Source: Methanoregula sp. PtaU1.Bin051
GTDB taxonomy: Archaea; Halobacteriota; Methanomicrobia; Methanomicrobiales; Methanospirillaceae
DNA: 64,000 bases
Direction: 5' to 3'
NCBI GenBank assembly: GCA_002067895.1
Contig: MVRE01000012.1
Span: 142,429-206,428 of the forward strand
A program made the position numbers and the translations under genes. This document shows positions 37,354-46,637 of the stretch, piece by piece. The number at the start of each line of letters is the position of its first letter. Position 1 is the stretch's first letter. The notes beneath the pieces are model-generated. The model did not search any database, was not told the DNA's origin, and saw only the letters and a list, made by a program, of their open reading frames with translations.

Positions 37354-38679
37354 ATGATAGTACGATTACTTGTCTCCTGCCTGCTCTTGCTGATCGCGCT
37401 CGTGGCATCAGCCGGGGCAGCAACTACAGACATAAGTACTGCTGAGATAAGCATTACCAGCTTTTCGATTGAACCAACAAATCTTATGGAGTGGGATATC
37501 GGGACACTGAGCGTTACGATAAAGAACACCGGGTCTTCTTCGATCAATATTGAATCCGCTCAGCTGGATCCCCCCGTTACCGGTTTTAAAATCCTGAATG
37601 ACCAGACGTACGATTCTGTCGGTGCAATCGGGGTGGACGACACGCGGACTTTCACGTTCTCTTTCCAGGCAAATGTTCCAGATGGCGTTTATTACCCGAA
37701 GTTCTATCTCGATCTCGATAACCAGGGATGTTTCCGGGAGTACATACCGGTGGAAGTGAAAAGCACTGAACTCGTCGTGGCGGTTGGGGACGCTCCGGAT
37801 GCATTTGGCGAAGGGAAAAAGTCCGATGTCGTTATCTCAGTGAGCAACCCGCGGCCGAACACGATAAACTCGGTTACAATTACGCCTTCCGGAGATGGCG
37901 CCACCTTCTCCCCCAAACAGGCATTCCTCGGTGAACTTGCATCGGATCAGACCAAAAATGCTACCTTTAAAGTGACGCCAGAGAAAGAGACAACACTCCA
38001 GTTCGATGTCACATACCGGAATGGCCTGAACGATCATTCGGCAACGGTCACGTTACCGGTTGAATTCGGCGATGACAAACTCAGTGCCGAGCCCGTTCTC
38101 AACAATGTCGAGATTGCCGGTGGCAACGGATACAACACTATTTCGGGCGACATCAACAATGCCGGACTTACAAGCGCGTATTCTGTCACGGTAACCGTCG
38201 GCAGCCCGGCCACGGCAGTCGACCCGAATAAGATCTATGTCATCGGTGAACTGGAACCGGATGACTTTGCCAGTTTCGAAGTAACCTATAAATCATCCGG
38301 TTCGACAGTGCCGGTCGTTGTCACGTACAAGGACGCTGACGGGAATACATTTACCAAAACCTTCGCTGTTGATATGTCTGCCGGAGGCGCCCCCCTCTCC
38401 GGTATATCAGGCTCCTCATCAGGAAGCTTTTCCGGTTCCGGAACCAGCAGCGCTCCCGGCGGGGCACCCGGTAGCACCCGTGGCGGGATATCTGTCTTTG
38501 GCATGAGGGGAGGCAGCAGCGGGGCCCAATCGCTGCCTCTTATGGAGATCGGCACCGCACTCATCGTAATCATCGTAATCGTAGTCTTCGCATGGAAGAG
38601 GGGATATCTCCGTAAAATAAAGGAGCGGATCCCCAGGCGGAAAAAGAGCGAGGACGATGATGACTTCCCCAATCGTTGA
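37354..38679 (+). CDS. Extracytoplasmic CARDB/COG1361-type protein of an ABC system
   Basis: The 441-residue protein has a signal peptide (1-22), three or so Ig-like beta domains (about 25-345; repeated LSVTIKNTG / VISVSNPRPN / ISGDINNAG patterns), a Gly/Ser-rich linker, one membrane helix (about 394-412) and a charged tail ending in [10 protein letters not shown]. It overlaps the ATPase gene by 23 bases. By position it could play the MacA-like adaptor role; this is inference. Confidence 0.8.
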   Translation: MIVRLLVSCLLLLIALVASAGAATTDISTAEISITSFSIEPTNLMEWDIGTLSVTIKNTGSSSINIESAQLDPPVTGFKILNDQTYDSVGAIGVDDTRTFTFSFQANVPDGVYYPKFYLDLDNQGCFREYIPVEVKSTELVVAVGDAPDAFGEGKKSDVVISVSNPRPNTINSVTITPSGDGATFSPKQAFLGELASDQTKNATFKVTPEKETTLQFDVTYRNGLNDHSATVTLPVEFGDDKLSAEPVLNNVEIAGGNGYNTISGDINNAGLTSAYSVTVTVGSPATAVDPNKIYVIGELEPDDFASFEVTYKSSGSTVPVVVTYKDADGNTFTKTFAVDMSAGGAPLSGISGSSSGSFSGSGTSSAPGGAPGSTRGGISVFGMRGGSSGAQSLPLMEIGTALIVIIVIVVFAWKRGYLRKIKERIPRRKKSEDDDDFPNR

Positions 38680-39334
38680 AGTACGCAGCATAACCAAGGT
38701 CTACTCCCTTCCCTCCGGGGACGTCGTTGCCCTCGACAATCTCTCGCTAACCATAGAGGAGGGGGAGTTCGTCGCCATTATGGGGCCGTCCGGTTCAGGC
38801 AAGTCAACACTCATGAACCAGCTGGGGTGCCTCGATGTCCCGACTAAGGGAAGGCTCCTTATTGCCGGGACAGATGTCCGCACTCTTAACGACCACGACC
38901 TGACACAGCTGCGGCTGAACACACTGGGGTATATCTTCCAGCGGTATAACCTCATCCCTCTCCTCACCGCGTATGAGAACGTGGAATACCCCTACATCCT
39001 CAAACATCGCAAACAGGATGACACAGGCCATGTCAGGGACCTTTTGGAATCTGTCGGTATAACAAGAAAGATGGCCCGGCACAGGCCTGCCGAACTCTCC
39101 GGTGGCCAGCAACAGAGAGTAGCAATCGCACGCGCGCTCGTCAATAATCCCAGGATCCTCATCTGCGATGAACCGACCGGGAACCTGGACACGAAAACGG
39201 GTAACCAGATCATGGACATGCTCAGCGATCTCAATAAGAAGGGAAATACCATTATCATGGTCACCCATAACCCGGAGACTGCCAAATACGCGGATCGGAC
39301 AGTTATTATCCGTGACGGGAGGATCGCAGTATGA
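38657..39334 (+). CDS. MacB/LolD-type ABC transporter ATP-binding protein
   Basis: The 225-residue ATPase has Walker [10 protein letters not shown]-loop YIFQRYNL, signature LSGGQQQR, Walker [13 protein letters not shown] and switch His in VTHNPE. These fit the LolCDE/MacB class that powers mechanotransmission or lipoprotein/peptide export rather than simple import. It overlaps genes on both sides. Confidence 0.92.
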   Translation: MMTSPIVEVRSITKVYSLPSGDVVALDNLSLTIEEGEFVAIMGPSGSGKSTLMNQLGCLDVPTKGRLLIAGTDVRTLNDHDLTQLRLNTLGYIFQRYNLIPLLTAYENVEYPYILKHRKQDDTGHVRDLLESVGITRKMARHRPAELSGGQQQRVAIARALVNNPRILICDEPTGNLDTKTGNQIMDMLSDLNKKGNTIIMVTHNPETAKYADRTVIIRDGRIAV

Positions 39335-40548
39335 AGATCTTCTCGGATATCCTGTTCACGCTCTCTGCCCGGAGTATCCGGCTCAATATGCTGCGTTCGA
39401 TCCTGTCCGCACTCGGCATCACCATCGGCGTTATTGCCATATCTGCGATGGGGATGCTCGGTGCAAACATGACATCGGTCGTCTCCGCGCAGATGTCCTC
39501 CATGGCAAACACCATGACGGTCACTGCCTATACCGGGGGTAGTAGCGGGGGCTGGTCACCACCCGGCATGGGGGGTGGTTCGAATGACGACAGCTACATT
39601 ACGGATAAGCAGTACGACGATATCTACCAGATCGCGAGCAGGTACGGGACCGTATATCCATACTACTCAGAGAGCGATACCATCTATACTAAAAATGACC
39701 AGAAAGGACGGGCTACTATCTATGGGCTTGACAAAGAGGATATGCAGACTGTTCTTACTGTTGCCAACGGGACTTTACCCCGGAGTGAGAATGATGTCGT
39801 TGTCGGCACCACACTTGCCGGGCGGCAGGATCTGGAAGTCGGGAGCAGGTTCAAGATAGGGGACGAGGACGAGCAACAGATCAAGGTGCGTGTCTCAGGG
39901 ATCCTCGCAGAAACCGGACTCTCTTCCAGTCTGCGGACGGATAACGCGATCGTGATGACCGATGATCTGTATACCTCATTCTATGGTGGCGAAGGGAAGT
40001 ACGACCAGGTCACAATCCTTCTGGATAACGTCAACGATTCAGCAGTTGTGAAAAATGCACTCACCAGCAAGCTCAACAAGAGAGAGGATGTTATATCAGT
40101 ATCCGATTCCAGCAGTATGGCCAGCAGGGTCACGGAGAGCATCTCGACCATGGTGACCTTTATGCAGGCAATCGCCGCCATCTCCCTGCTCGTTGCCGCC
40201 GTCTCCATCTTCAACGTGATGATGATGTCAGTTACCGAGAGGATCAGCGAGATCGGTATCCTGCGCAGCATCGGCACGCAGAAAGATGAGGTGATGCGGA
40301 TGTTCGTTTATGAAGCCTTAATCATCGGGCTTATCGGTTCTACGGCAGGGGTTATCCTGAGCTTTATCGCAGGCTATATCGTTGTCGCACTCCTCATCGG
40401 TTCGACGGCATATTTCTTCGGGTGGAACAGTATGATGTACCTCCCCATCGGCATGGTTATCGGGGTTTCCATCTGTATCGTGACCGGCCTCTATCCTGCC
40501 TGGAGGGCCGCCAATATGGATCCGGTGGAGGCGTTGCGGGCGGAATAG
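39331..40548 (+). CDS. MacB/FtsX-type ABC transporter permease
   Basis: The 405-residue protein has an N-terminal helix ([17 protein letters not shown]), a large extracytoplasmic domain (about 45-270, with a Gly/Ser-rich stretch at 68-90), and three C-terminal helices ending [16 protein letters not shown]. This is the MacB/FtsX layout. It partners the upstream ATPase. Confidence 0.9.
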   Translation: MKIFSDILFTLSARSIRLNMLRSILSALGITIGVIAISAMGMLGANMTSVVSAQMSSMANTMTVTAYTGGSSGGWSPPGMGGGSNDDSYITDKQYDDIYQIASRYGTVYPYYSESDTIYTKNDQKGRATIYGLDKEDMQTVLTVANGTLPRSENDVVVGTTLAGRQDLEVGSRFKIGDEDEQQIKVRVSGILAETGLSSSLRTDNAIVMTDDLYTSFYGGEGKYDQVTILLDNVNDSAVVKNALTSKLNKREDVISVSDSSSMASRVTESISTMVTFMQAIAAISLLVAAVSIFNVMMMSVTERISEIGILRSIGTQKDEVMRMFVYEALIIGLIGSTAGVILSFIAGYIVVALLIGSTAYFFGWNSMMYLPIGMVIGVSICIVTGLYPAWRAANMDPVEALRAE

Positions 40549-40664
40549 CCGGGCGTCTTCTTCAGAATGGGAACAGCGAAAATCTCTTAACACCACAAAT
40601 TTCCTGTAACAGAGGAGTCACTTTTACCTGTCAAGGAATACAGATCATGAAAATGGAACGGGGA

Positions 40665-41219
40665 TCAATCGTAATGCGGCTTTAGCAGCCGGACAATCTT
40701 GTCCCCTATCTTCTGCGCCCTTGCGACAGCATCCTTATCCATGAGCACCGCACCCTCCTCGTACCCGGTTCCCTTAACCGATCCGAGTGAGGAGAACTCG
40801 TGGGTGTTCAAAAAACCCTCGATGGTCTGGATGGTCCTGGTTGCACCCTTGGACGCCTGTACTGCTACGGCGACGCCTCTTCGCCCGGCAAGCCTCCGGT
40901 CATGATAGAGACAATACGTCCGGTCGATGAAGTTCTTGAGATGGCCGCAGAGATCGTAGTAATATGTCGGGGAGCCGATGACGAGTACTTCGCAGTCCAT
41001 GACCTTGTCGATGATCTTGCCCCAGTCGTCTTTCTCGATAACGCACCATTTTGTTTCCTTGCACTTTTCGCAGCCGAGGCAGGGCAGGATCTTCTTTCCC
41101 GAAAGCGAGACGAACTCAGTCCTGATCCCGGCATCGTCGCACCGTTTGAGGATGACCTTTATCAGCTGGGCCGTGTTCCCGTTCCTGCGCATGCTTCCCG
41201 ATAACCCGAGAACCTTCAT
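40665..41219 (-). CDS. Iron-sulfur flavoprotein (NADPH-dependent FMN reductase fold)
   Basis: The 184-residue protein starts with the FMN-loop LGLSGSMRRNGNT and has CLGCEKCKETKWC (CX2CX2CX5C), the compact cluster motif of archaeal iron-sulfur flavoproteins. The GSPTYYYD segment follows. It shuttles electrons, possibly to O2 or ferredoxin-linked acceptors. It overlaps the GIY-YIG-like gene by 4 bases. Confidence 0.88.
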   Translation of the reverse strand: MKVLGLSGSMRRNGNTAQLIKVILKRCDDAGIRTEFVSLSGKKILPCLGCEKCKETKWCVIEKDDWGKIIDKVMDCEVLVIGSPTYYYDLCGHLKNFIDRTYCLYHDRRLAGRRGVAVAVQASKGATRTIQTIEGFLNTHEFSSLGSVKGTGYEEGAVLMDKDAVARAQKIGDKIVRLLKPHYD

Positions 41220-41671
41220 ACGTTAGCCTTGGTTTCCCGGCTCATGATTCTTTTGATGTCCGCATCAAGTCCGATTGCGAAAAACGCCGAGATCAATTCA
41301 TCATGCGGATCCCTGTCTCGGTACAGGAGGTGGGATAAGCAGGAGCAGTCGCTGGAGCCAAAATGCGGGACGCACTCGCCGCCAATCGCTTCGGCGATCG
41401 GGCATTCCAGCCTCTCATTCGAATGAGCGAGAACCGCATAGGAGAGCAGAAAACGGGGGTCTGTCAGGATATAGTCCACATGCCACTTCGGGGCATGGTC
41501 CCTGTTTTTCGCAAGGCGTACGTGGCGTTCCAGCCTTTTCAGCCCCCCGCTGCCCAGTGCTGATCCGACATAGATATGCCAGCCGGCCCTGAACCGGATC
41601 TCACCGAGGGCACCAACCCGTACTGTGCAGGCAGGATTCCGGAAGACAAGGCAGTAGATCCCTTTATCCAT
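41216..41671 (-). CDS. DUF123 (GIY-YIG-like) protein
   Basis: The 151-residue protein begins with GIYCLVFRN and has GWHIYVGSALGSGGLKRLERH plus HWHVDYIL-like KWHVDYILT, typical of DUF123, which is related to the GIY-YIG nuclease fold and is sometimes fused to endonuclease III. It lies in the middle of a three-gene overlapping minus-strand operon. Confidence 0.88.
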   Translation of the reverse strand: MDKGIYCLVFRNPACTVRVGALGEIRFRAGWHIYVGSALGSGGLKRLERHVRLAKNRDHAPKWHVDYILTDPRFLLSYAVLAHSNERLECPIAEAIGGECVPHFGSSDCSCLSHLLYRDRDPHDELISAFFAIGLDADIKRIMSRETKANV

Positions 41672-42266
41672 ATCCGCTTCTCATCAGCTGTTGCGCCGCC
41701 CTGATGTGACGGCCTCCACCCGCCTCGACGGGTTCCCCGTGACCCGGGTACAATCCTTCGATGTCGAGGAGGGAGAGGCGGTCGAGGGACTTTGCGAGGT
41801 CTTCCCTGCTGCTGCCGGGGAAGTCATACCTGCCGAAAGCCCCGTCAGCAAACACGGTATCCCCGCTGAACAGGATCCGATCCTGCTTTGAGAGAAGACA
41901 TATGCTGCCCGAGGTATGCCCCGGTGTGTGCAGCACGTTCAGATTTCCGATACTATCCCCGTCATTGAGAAGGATATCCGGGACGATGGCGGGTGGGCGT
42001 GCCCCGAAATTCATCGAGAGCGAGTACAGATCGTCGACAAGCCCCCGGGCATCAGCTTTGTGGATAGCGACTTTCGCCCCGCACATATGCGCGATCTCCC
42101 GGAGCCGGGCTGTATGGTCGAAATGGCAGTGGGTGAGGACGATAGTTTCGATTGTCTCTTTATAGGGTACAACCTGCATCGGCATTACGCCAGCGTCAAC
42201 AAGGATGTCCCCATACAGATAGGAGTTCGCCCAGAATCCCGCGCCTGCGATCCACGTCACCTTCAT
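41664..42266 (-). CDS. MBL-fold metallo-hydrolase
   Basis: The 200-residue protein has THCHFDH, the distal histidines in HTPGHTSG, FSGDTVF and PGHGEP, the full metallo-beta-lactamase set for two metals. I start it at ATG 42266 (MKVTWIAGAG); the frame runs upstream into thiC without homology. It is divergent from thiC with a gap of only about 25 bases and overlaps the DUF123 gene. Confidence 0.88.
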   Translation of the reverse strand: MKVTWIAGAGFWANSYLYGDILVDAGVMPMQVVPYKETIETIVLTHCHFDHTARLREIAHMCGAKVAIHKADARGLVDDLYSLSMNFGARPPAIVPDILLNDGDSIGNLNVLHTPGHTSGSICLLSKQDRILFSGDTVFADGAFGRYDFPGSSREDLAKSLDRLSLLDIEGLYPGHGEPVEAGGGRHIRAAQQLMRSGYG

Positions 42267-42291
42267 GCAGAATAATAAGGACTGAAAGCAG

Positions 42292-43587
42292 ATGGTTCTT
42301 ATGGATTTGCTCGTCCGGAGATGCTCCCGCACCACCCCCCGGATAGTATCAGTTGTGGCGCAATCGGAAGGCATCGAACCGGAGCGGATGGCGCGTGCGA
42401 TAGCCGCAGGGAGGATCGTAATCCCGAAAAACCCGAACCGGAAGCATGTCCCCTGTGCAATCGGCGAGGGTTGTCATGTAAAGGTTAACGTGAATATCGG
42501 GACATCCGGCCCTCACTGTGACCCGGCGCTTGAGATCCGGAAGGCAAAGGCGGCAATCTCCAATGGCGCCGATGCGATCATGGACCTCTCGACCGGCGGA
42601 AATTTACTCTCGATCCGCAAGAAGATCCTCACGCTGGATACAACGGTGGGAACCGTGCCGGTGTACGAAGCCGTGCGCCGGGCCGGAAATGCTGCGGATG
42701 TTGATGCCGACCTTCTGTTCCGGGTCATCCGGGAGCACTGCCGGCAGGGCGTCGATTTCTTAACCCTCCACTGCGGTGTGAACAGGCAGGCGCTCGCGGC
42801 GCTCAGGGCTGACCCCCGGGTCATGGGGGTTGTCTCGCGGGGCGGGGCGTTCCACTGCGCGATGATGGTGCAGCGCGACGAGGAGAACCCGCTCTTTGCG
42901 GAATTTGAGTACCTGCTGGAGATTCTCGCCGAATATGACGTCACGATCAGCCTCGGGGACGGGATGCGGCCCGGCTGCCTGCAGGACGCGGAGAAGCTGG
43001 CAAAATCCGTGGAGTACGTCACCCTTGGGACGCTGGCGCAGAAGGCTCTTGCTGCCGGCGTCCAGCGGATGATCGAGGGGCCCGGCCACATGCCGCTTAA
43101 TCAGGTTGGTTACAATGTGCGGATGATCAAGGAGATCACGGGCAATGCCCCTCTCTACCTTCTCGGCCCGATCGTGACCGACCTTGCGCCCGGTTATGAC
43201 CATGTCGTAACCGCGATTGGGGGAGCGACGGCCTGCATGCACGGTGCAGACTTCCTGTGCATGGTCTCGCCTTCCGAGCACCTCGCCCTCCCGCTGGAGA
43301 AGGATATTGTCGAGGGTACACGGATCGCCAGGATCGCGGCCCATATCGGGGATACTGCCAGAAGACCGGAAGGATACCGCGACAAGCGTGAGGTTGCGAT
43401 GGCGAATGCCCGGAAAGACCTCGACTGGAAGGAGCAGTTCAGGCTTGCGCTCTACGGTGACGTGGCACAGGAAATCCACGCACGGGACGGCGAGCTGGAC
43501 ACCTGCTCGATGTGCGGCGATCTCTGTGCCATTAAGGTGGTGAAGGAGATTTTTGAAGAAAAGGGAAGGAAAAAGAAAAAAAAATAA
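42292..43587 (+). CDS. thiC: Phosphomethylpyrimidine synthase ThiC
   Basis: The 431-residue enzyme has NVNIGTS, TVGTVPVYEA, GPGHMP and the C-terminal CSMCGDLC that holds the radical-SAM [4Fe-4S] cluster. It converts AIR to HMP-phosphate for thiamine. The N-terminal extension of plant/bacterial ThiC is absent. ATG 42301 is an alternative start. A poly-Lys tail (KKKKK) lies just before the stop. Confidence 0.95.
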   Translation: MVLMDLLVRRCSRTTPRIVSVVAQSEGIEPERMARAIAAGRIVIPKNPNRKHVPCAIGEGCHVKVNVNIGTSGPHCDPALEIRKAKAAISNGADAIMDLSTGGNLLSIRKKILTLDTTVGTVPVYEAVRRAGNAADVDADLLFRVIREHCRQGVDFLTLHCGVNRQALAALRADPRVMGVVSRGGAFHCAMMVQRDEENPLFAEFEYLLEILAEYDVTISLGDGMRPGCLQDAEKLAKSVEYVTLGTLAQKALAAGVQRMIEGPGHMPLNQVGYNVRMIKEITGNAPLYLLGPIVTDLAPGYDHVVTAIGGATACMHGADFLCMVSPSEHLALPLEKDIVEGTRIARIAAHIGDTARRPEGYRDKREVAMANARKDLDWKEQFRLALYGDVAQEIHARDGELDTCSMCGDLCAIKVVKEIFEEKGRKKKKK

Positions 43588-43615
43588 AAACCTTTCCGGC
43601 ACGGTTATTTTTTAT
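43571..43615. terminator. Bidirectional A/T-tract terminator between thiC and the LEA gene
   Basis: An A-run (thiC end) and a T-run (43605-43615) flank a short GC-rich loop. Read either way the transcript ends in a U-rich tract. The convergent stops are only 17 bases apart. Confidence 0.5.
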
Positions 43616-44042
43616 CCTGTATTTTGCCAAGCGCTTCTGCCACCTGCTGCATCGTGACGGTCATCGTTTTCTCGAACGGCACCGACCAGCAGACAATCAC
43701 GGCATCGACAAGGGCGACCCCCCTGATCGTAACCTCCAGCTCACCCCGGGTTACGAAAGCTGCAAGGGCTACAACGAGATCGTTGCTGCGTGATGATACC
43801 GGGACGGTCAGTACCGGGCTGTCCCCTGCCGGGATGGAGACCGTTCCGGTATTCCCGTTTGCAATCTCAAGCAGGTTCTCGCCCTCCCGGATCATGAGGA
43901 GGAACGGGATCTCTTTCAGCGTAACTCCGACAGGATTGGGGTTCTGTACCCGGATTGTCACGTCAAGGCCGAGGGAGTCGCGCGAGACGCTCCGTATCTT
44001 CACTCCTTCCAGCGTGACAGCCGGTTCCTGCAGGATAGGCAT
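43605..44042 (-). CDS. LEA14-like (late embryogenesis abundant type 2) beta-sandwich protein
   Basis: The 145-residue protein has DVTIRVQNPNPVGVTL, the core LEA14/WHy motif (NPNPV), and then the repeated V-rich strands to VSIPAGDSPVLTVPV. It has no signal peptide. The role is probably binding or protection under stress. It stands alone downstream of a 176-base gap with nothing recognisable in it. Confidence 0.85.
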   Translation of the reverse strand: MPILQEPAVTLEGVKIRSVSRDSLGLDVTIRVQNPNPVGVTLKEIPFLLMIREGENLLEIANGNTGTVSIPAGDSPVLTVPVSSRSNDLVVALAAFVTRGELEVTIRGVALVDAVIVCWSVPFEKTMTVTMQQVAEALGKIQDKK

Positions 44043-44218
44043 TGTATTATCTCTAACAAATTGGATCAGAAGGGATTATAATGCTCCGTTATCTGATCCC
44101 GCTCCCCTGACCCGCTTACGTGCGCAGGATGACCGGAACCCGATGACGGGGAGATCTAAGAATTTATCTGTCCAATATACCGGCCCCCGGTCACAGGAAT
44201 CCTGTAAGTCCTCCATGT

Positions 44219-44536
44219 CTATTTTCTCCTGCGAAGCTCTTTCTCCATCGCGGCAAGGCACGCCGTCGCTTCAGCCTCGTTCAGATCCGGGTCATCCCTA
44301 ATCCGGCTGAACCGCTCGCACATCAGCTCCGGGCATTTCCCGCAGTGCGGAATCTTCCGGTCATTGACGCAACAGTCATAGATCGCACAGCGGTCGATGC
44401 CGATAAATCCCGTCCAGAACGGTCTCCCGCCGGTTTTCGGGCAGCCGGGGCATTCCTTGGTATAATGGTCGCACCCGCTGCAGGAATACCCGCAGACTGT
44501 TACAATCTTCTTCTTTGCCGTGAACGAGATTCTCAT
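44219..44536 (-). CDS. DUF3795 cysteine-rich protein
   Basis: The 105-residue protein has CGYSCSGCDHYTKECPGC, RCAIYDCC and HCGKCPELMCERF, a Cys pattern typical of DUF3795, likely zinc- or cluster-binding. The function is unknown. Confidence 0.85.
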   Translation of the reverse strand: MRISFTAKKKIVTVCGYSCSGCDHYTKECPGCPKTGGRPFWTGFIGIDRCAIYDCCVNDRKIPHCGKCPELMCERFSRIRDDPDLNEAEATACLAAMEKELRRRK

Positions 44537-44701
44537 CTTTGCAGTATTTGAACCGGCGGGAGGAGTGGAGTGAAAGTGAATTCACGATGTTTTTTCATGT
44601 CCGGGATTTTCCACTGCCAGTCAGTAGCGCGGAGAACCAACGATTTTGCCTCGCAGACCCGCATGGTATTTGGGACAGCACGAACCATCATCCATAGACA
44701 C

Positions 44702-46574
44702 ATGGAAAAGATACCCGGCTCTTCTCGCCGCATGTCGGTCAGGACAAAGATGCTCCTCATTTTTCTCGCCTTGTCCGTCAGTGCGCTGATTATTGCCGGT
44801 CTGCTGGCCTCAGTGCAGATGTCCGATGTCAGTACCTTCGCTCTCGCGCGCAGCACCGATCTCGGCAACCGGGCGATGGAGGATTCCAGCAGGGCGCTTA
44901 CGGAGAGCACACAGGCCTCACTTCTCCGCCTGGCGGGTGATCAGGCGTATATCAGCAACGTGATCTTCGAGCGTGTCGCTGACGAAATTGATATGACCAC
45001 GGCCTATGCAGGCAGGATCATGGAAAAACCCGAAATGGTACGGGACCGGCAGTTCTATCTTCAGGATATGCAACCCCCTGACCGGTTCAGTACCACCGTC
45101 CTGTTCCTCTCGCCCGGCGTGGAAGACAAGATCCCGGCCGAAGAGCGGGATGCTGCCGGTATGATGGATGACATTTTCATCCCTGTCTACCAGAACGACC
45201 GGAACCTTGCCGCGTTATATGTCGGGACGCAGAGTGGCATGTCCATGATTTATCCCTGGACAACCGGCATGAACGAGTCCTTCGACCCCCGCCAGCGGGG
45301 TTGGTTTGTGAATGCGAGGGACAGCGGGGCACTTACGTGGTCCGAGCCCTATGTCGACCTTCTGGGCCACGGACTGATGGTCACCTGCTCTAAACCGGTC
45401 GCCGATCCCCGGAAGAACTGGCTTTGGGTTATCGGTGCGGATGTCACGATTGAGACCATCAACCAGAATATCATCGGCACTCAGGTGGGCGACAGGGGTT
45501 ATGCCATGCTTATCGACCAGCACGGCAACATTATAACCCGGCCCGGGCTTTCCGCAGGTGACATGAGGTGGGACGAGTCTTTCATCACCGAGAACCTGTA
45601 TGCGAGCACCAACCCGGCACTTGTCGCGGTGGTAAAGAACATGACTGCAGGAAAGACCGGTATAGAGCGTGTGACCTACGAGGACGGCGACCGTTTCATC
45701 GCCTATGCGCCGGTCCGGAGCGTAAACTGGAGCGTTGCCGTCGTCATGCCGGTGGATGAGGTGATTGCTCCGGCAGTCCGGACGAGAAATACGATCTTTG
45801 CAGCATCGCAGGAAACGGCCGGGCACATCACCGGGCAGCAGAACGCCATGCGGAATATCTTCCTCGGCGCGTTCCTGGTCCTCCTGCTGGTCGTGGGGAT
45901 TCTTACCATCATCTTCTCCCGGTTCCTCACCCGGCCTCTCGAGGAGCTGCGCACGGGTTCCGAAGCCATCGGGAAGGGAGACCTCGATCACCAGGTATCG
46001 ATCAGGACCGGTGACGAGTTCGAGGATCTGGGGAATGCCTTCAACCAGATGGCGGCTGACTTAAAAGAGCACATCAGCACGCTCCGCCGCACGACCGCGG
46101 AGAAGGAGCGGTTCGAGAAAGAGCTTGACATCGCAAAGGGGATCCAGCAGAGCTTCCTTCCCGACTCGGCACCGGAACTGCCGGGCATCGACCTTGCCGG
46201 TTTCAACCTGCCGGCTCTCGAAGTCGGGGGCGACTTCTATGACTTCATCCCGGTCGGCAGGGGACGGCTCAAGGGTCACCCTCCTTGAGGCAAAGGGGAT
46301 CGCCCTTGGCGTGCTCGACGACATCGCCCTCGAATCGGCACAGATCCAGCTGCGGTCCGGCGATATTGTCGTTCTCTATACTGACGGGGTGACCGAAGCG
46401 GCAAACGAGAAGGACGAGGAGTACGGCCTCGAGCGGCTGACCGCAAAGGTCAACGCCTCCCGCCACCTGACGGCAAAGGGGATCATTGCCGCGATTGCGG
46501 ACGACGTTTCGCAGTTTGCGGGTTCCCGCCCCCAGTTCGACGACATCACCCTGATGGTGCTCAAAGTGGGATGA
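44702..46574 (+). pseudogene. dCache-HAMP sensor with SpoIIE-type PP2C phosphatase, broken by internal deletion
   Basis: The first frame (start ATG 44702 or 44732) encodes a helix (about 15-35), a dCache-like extracytoplasmic domain, a second helix, a HAMP domain (LTRPLEELRTGSEAIG) and the beginning of a SpoIIE-type phosphatase (LEVGGDFYDFIPVG). It then stops at 46288. The phosphatase end (VTLLEAKGIALGV ... LYTDGVTEAANEKDEEYG ... QFDDITLMVL) is in another frame, from about 46275 to 46574. About 100 residues with the first metal-binding aspartates are missing. It is inactive as written unless the deletion is an assembly error. Confidence 0.85.
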
Positions 46575-46589
46575 CCGGTGATCGGAATT

Positions 46590-46613
46590 CCCGGCCTGTT
46601 CCTGCAGGCCGGG
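46590..46613. terminator. Strong inverted repeat between convergent genes
   Basis: Perfect 9-base GC-rich arms (CCCGGCCTG / CAGGCCGGG) flank a 6-base loop, between the phosphatase pseudogene and the convergent RMD1-type gene. It lacks a long T-run, but likely ends or protects transcripts. Confidence 0.55.
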
Positions 46614-46637
46614 GTCTCCTTCTTTGGGGGAACAGGA

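Noticed and set aside
40648..40686. A 12-codon mini-frame after the ABC permease
   Set aside because: Too short and without a good ribosome-binding site.
42267..42291. A TPP riboswitch before thiC
   Set aside because: Only about 25 bases separate thiC from the divergent hydrolase, too few for the aptamer.
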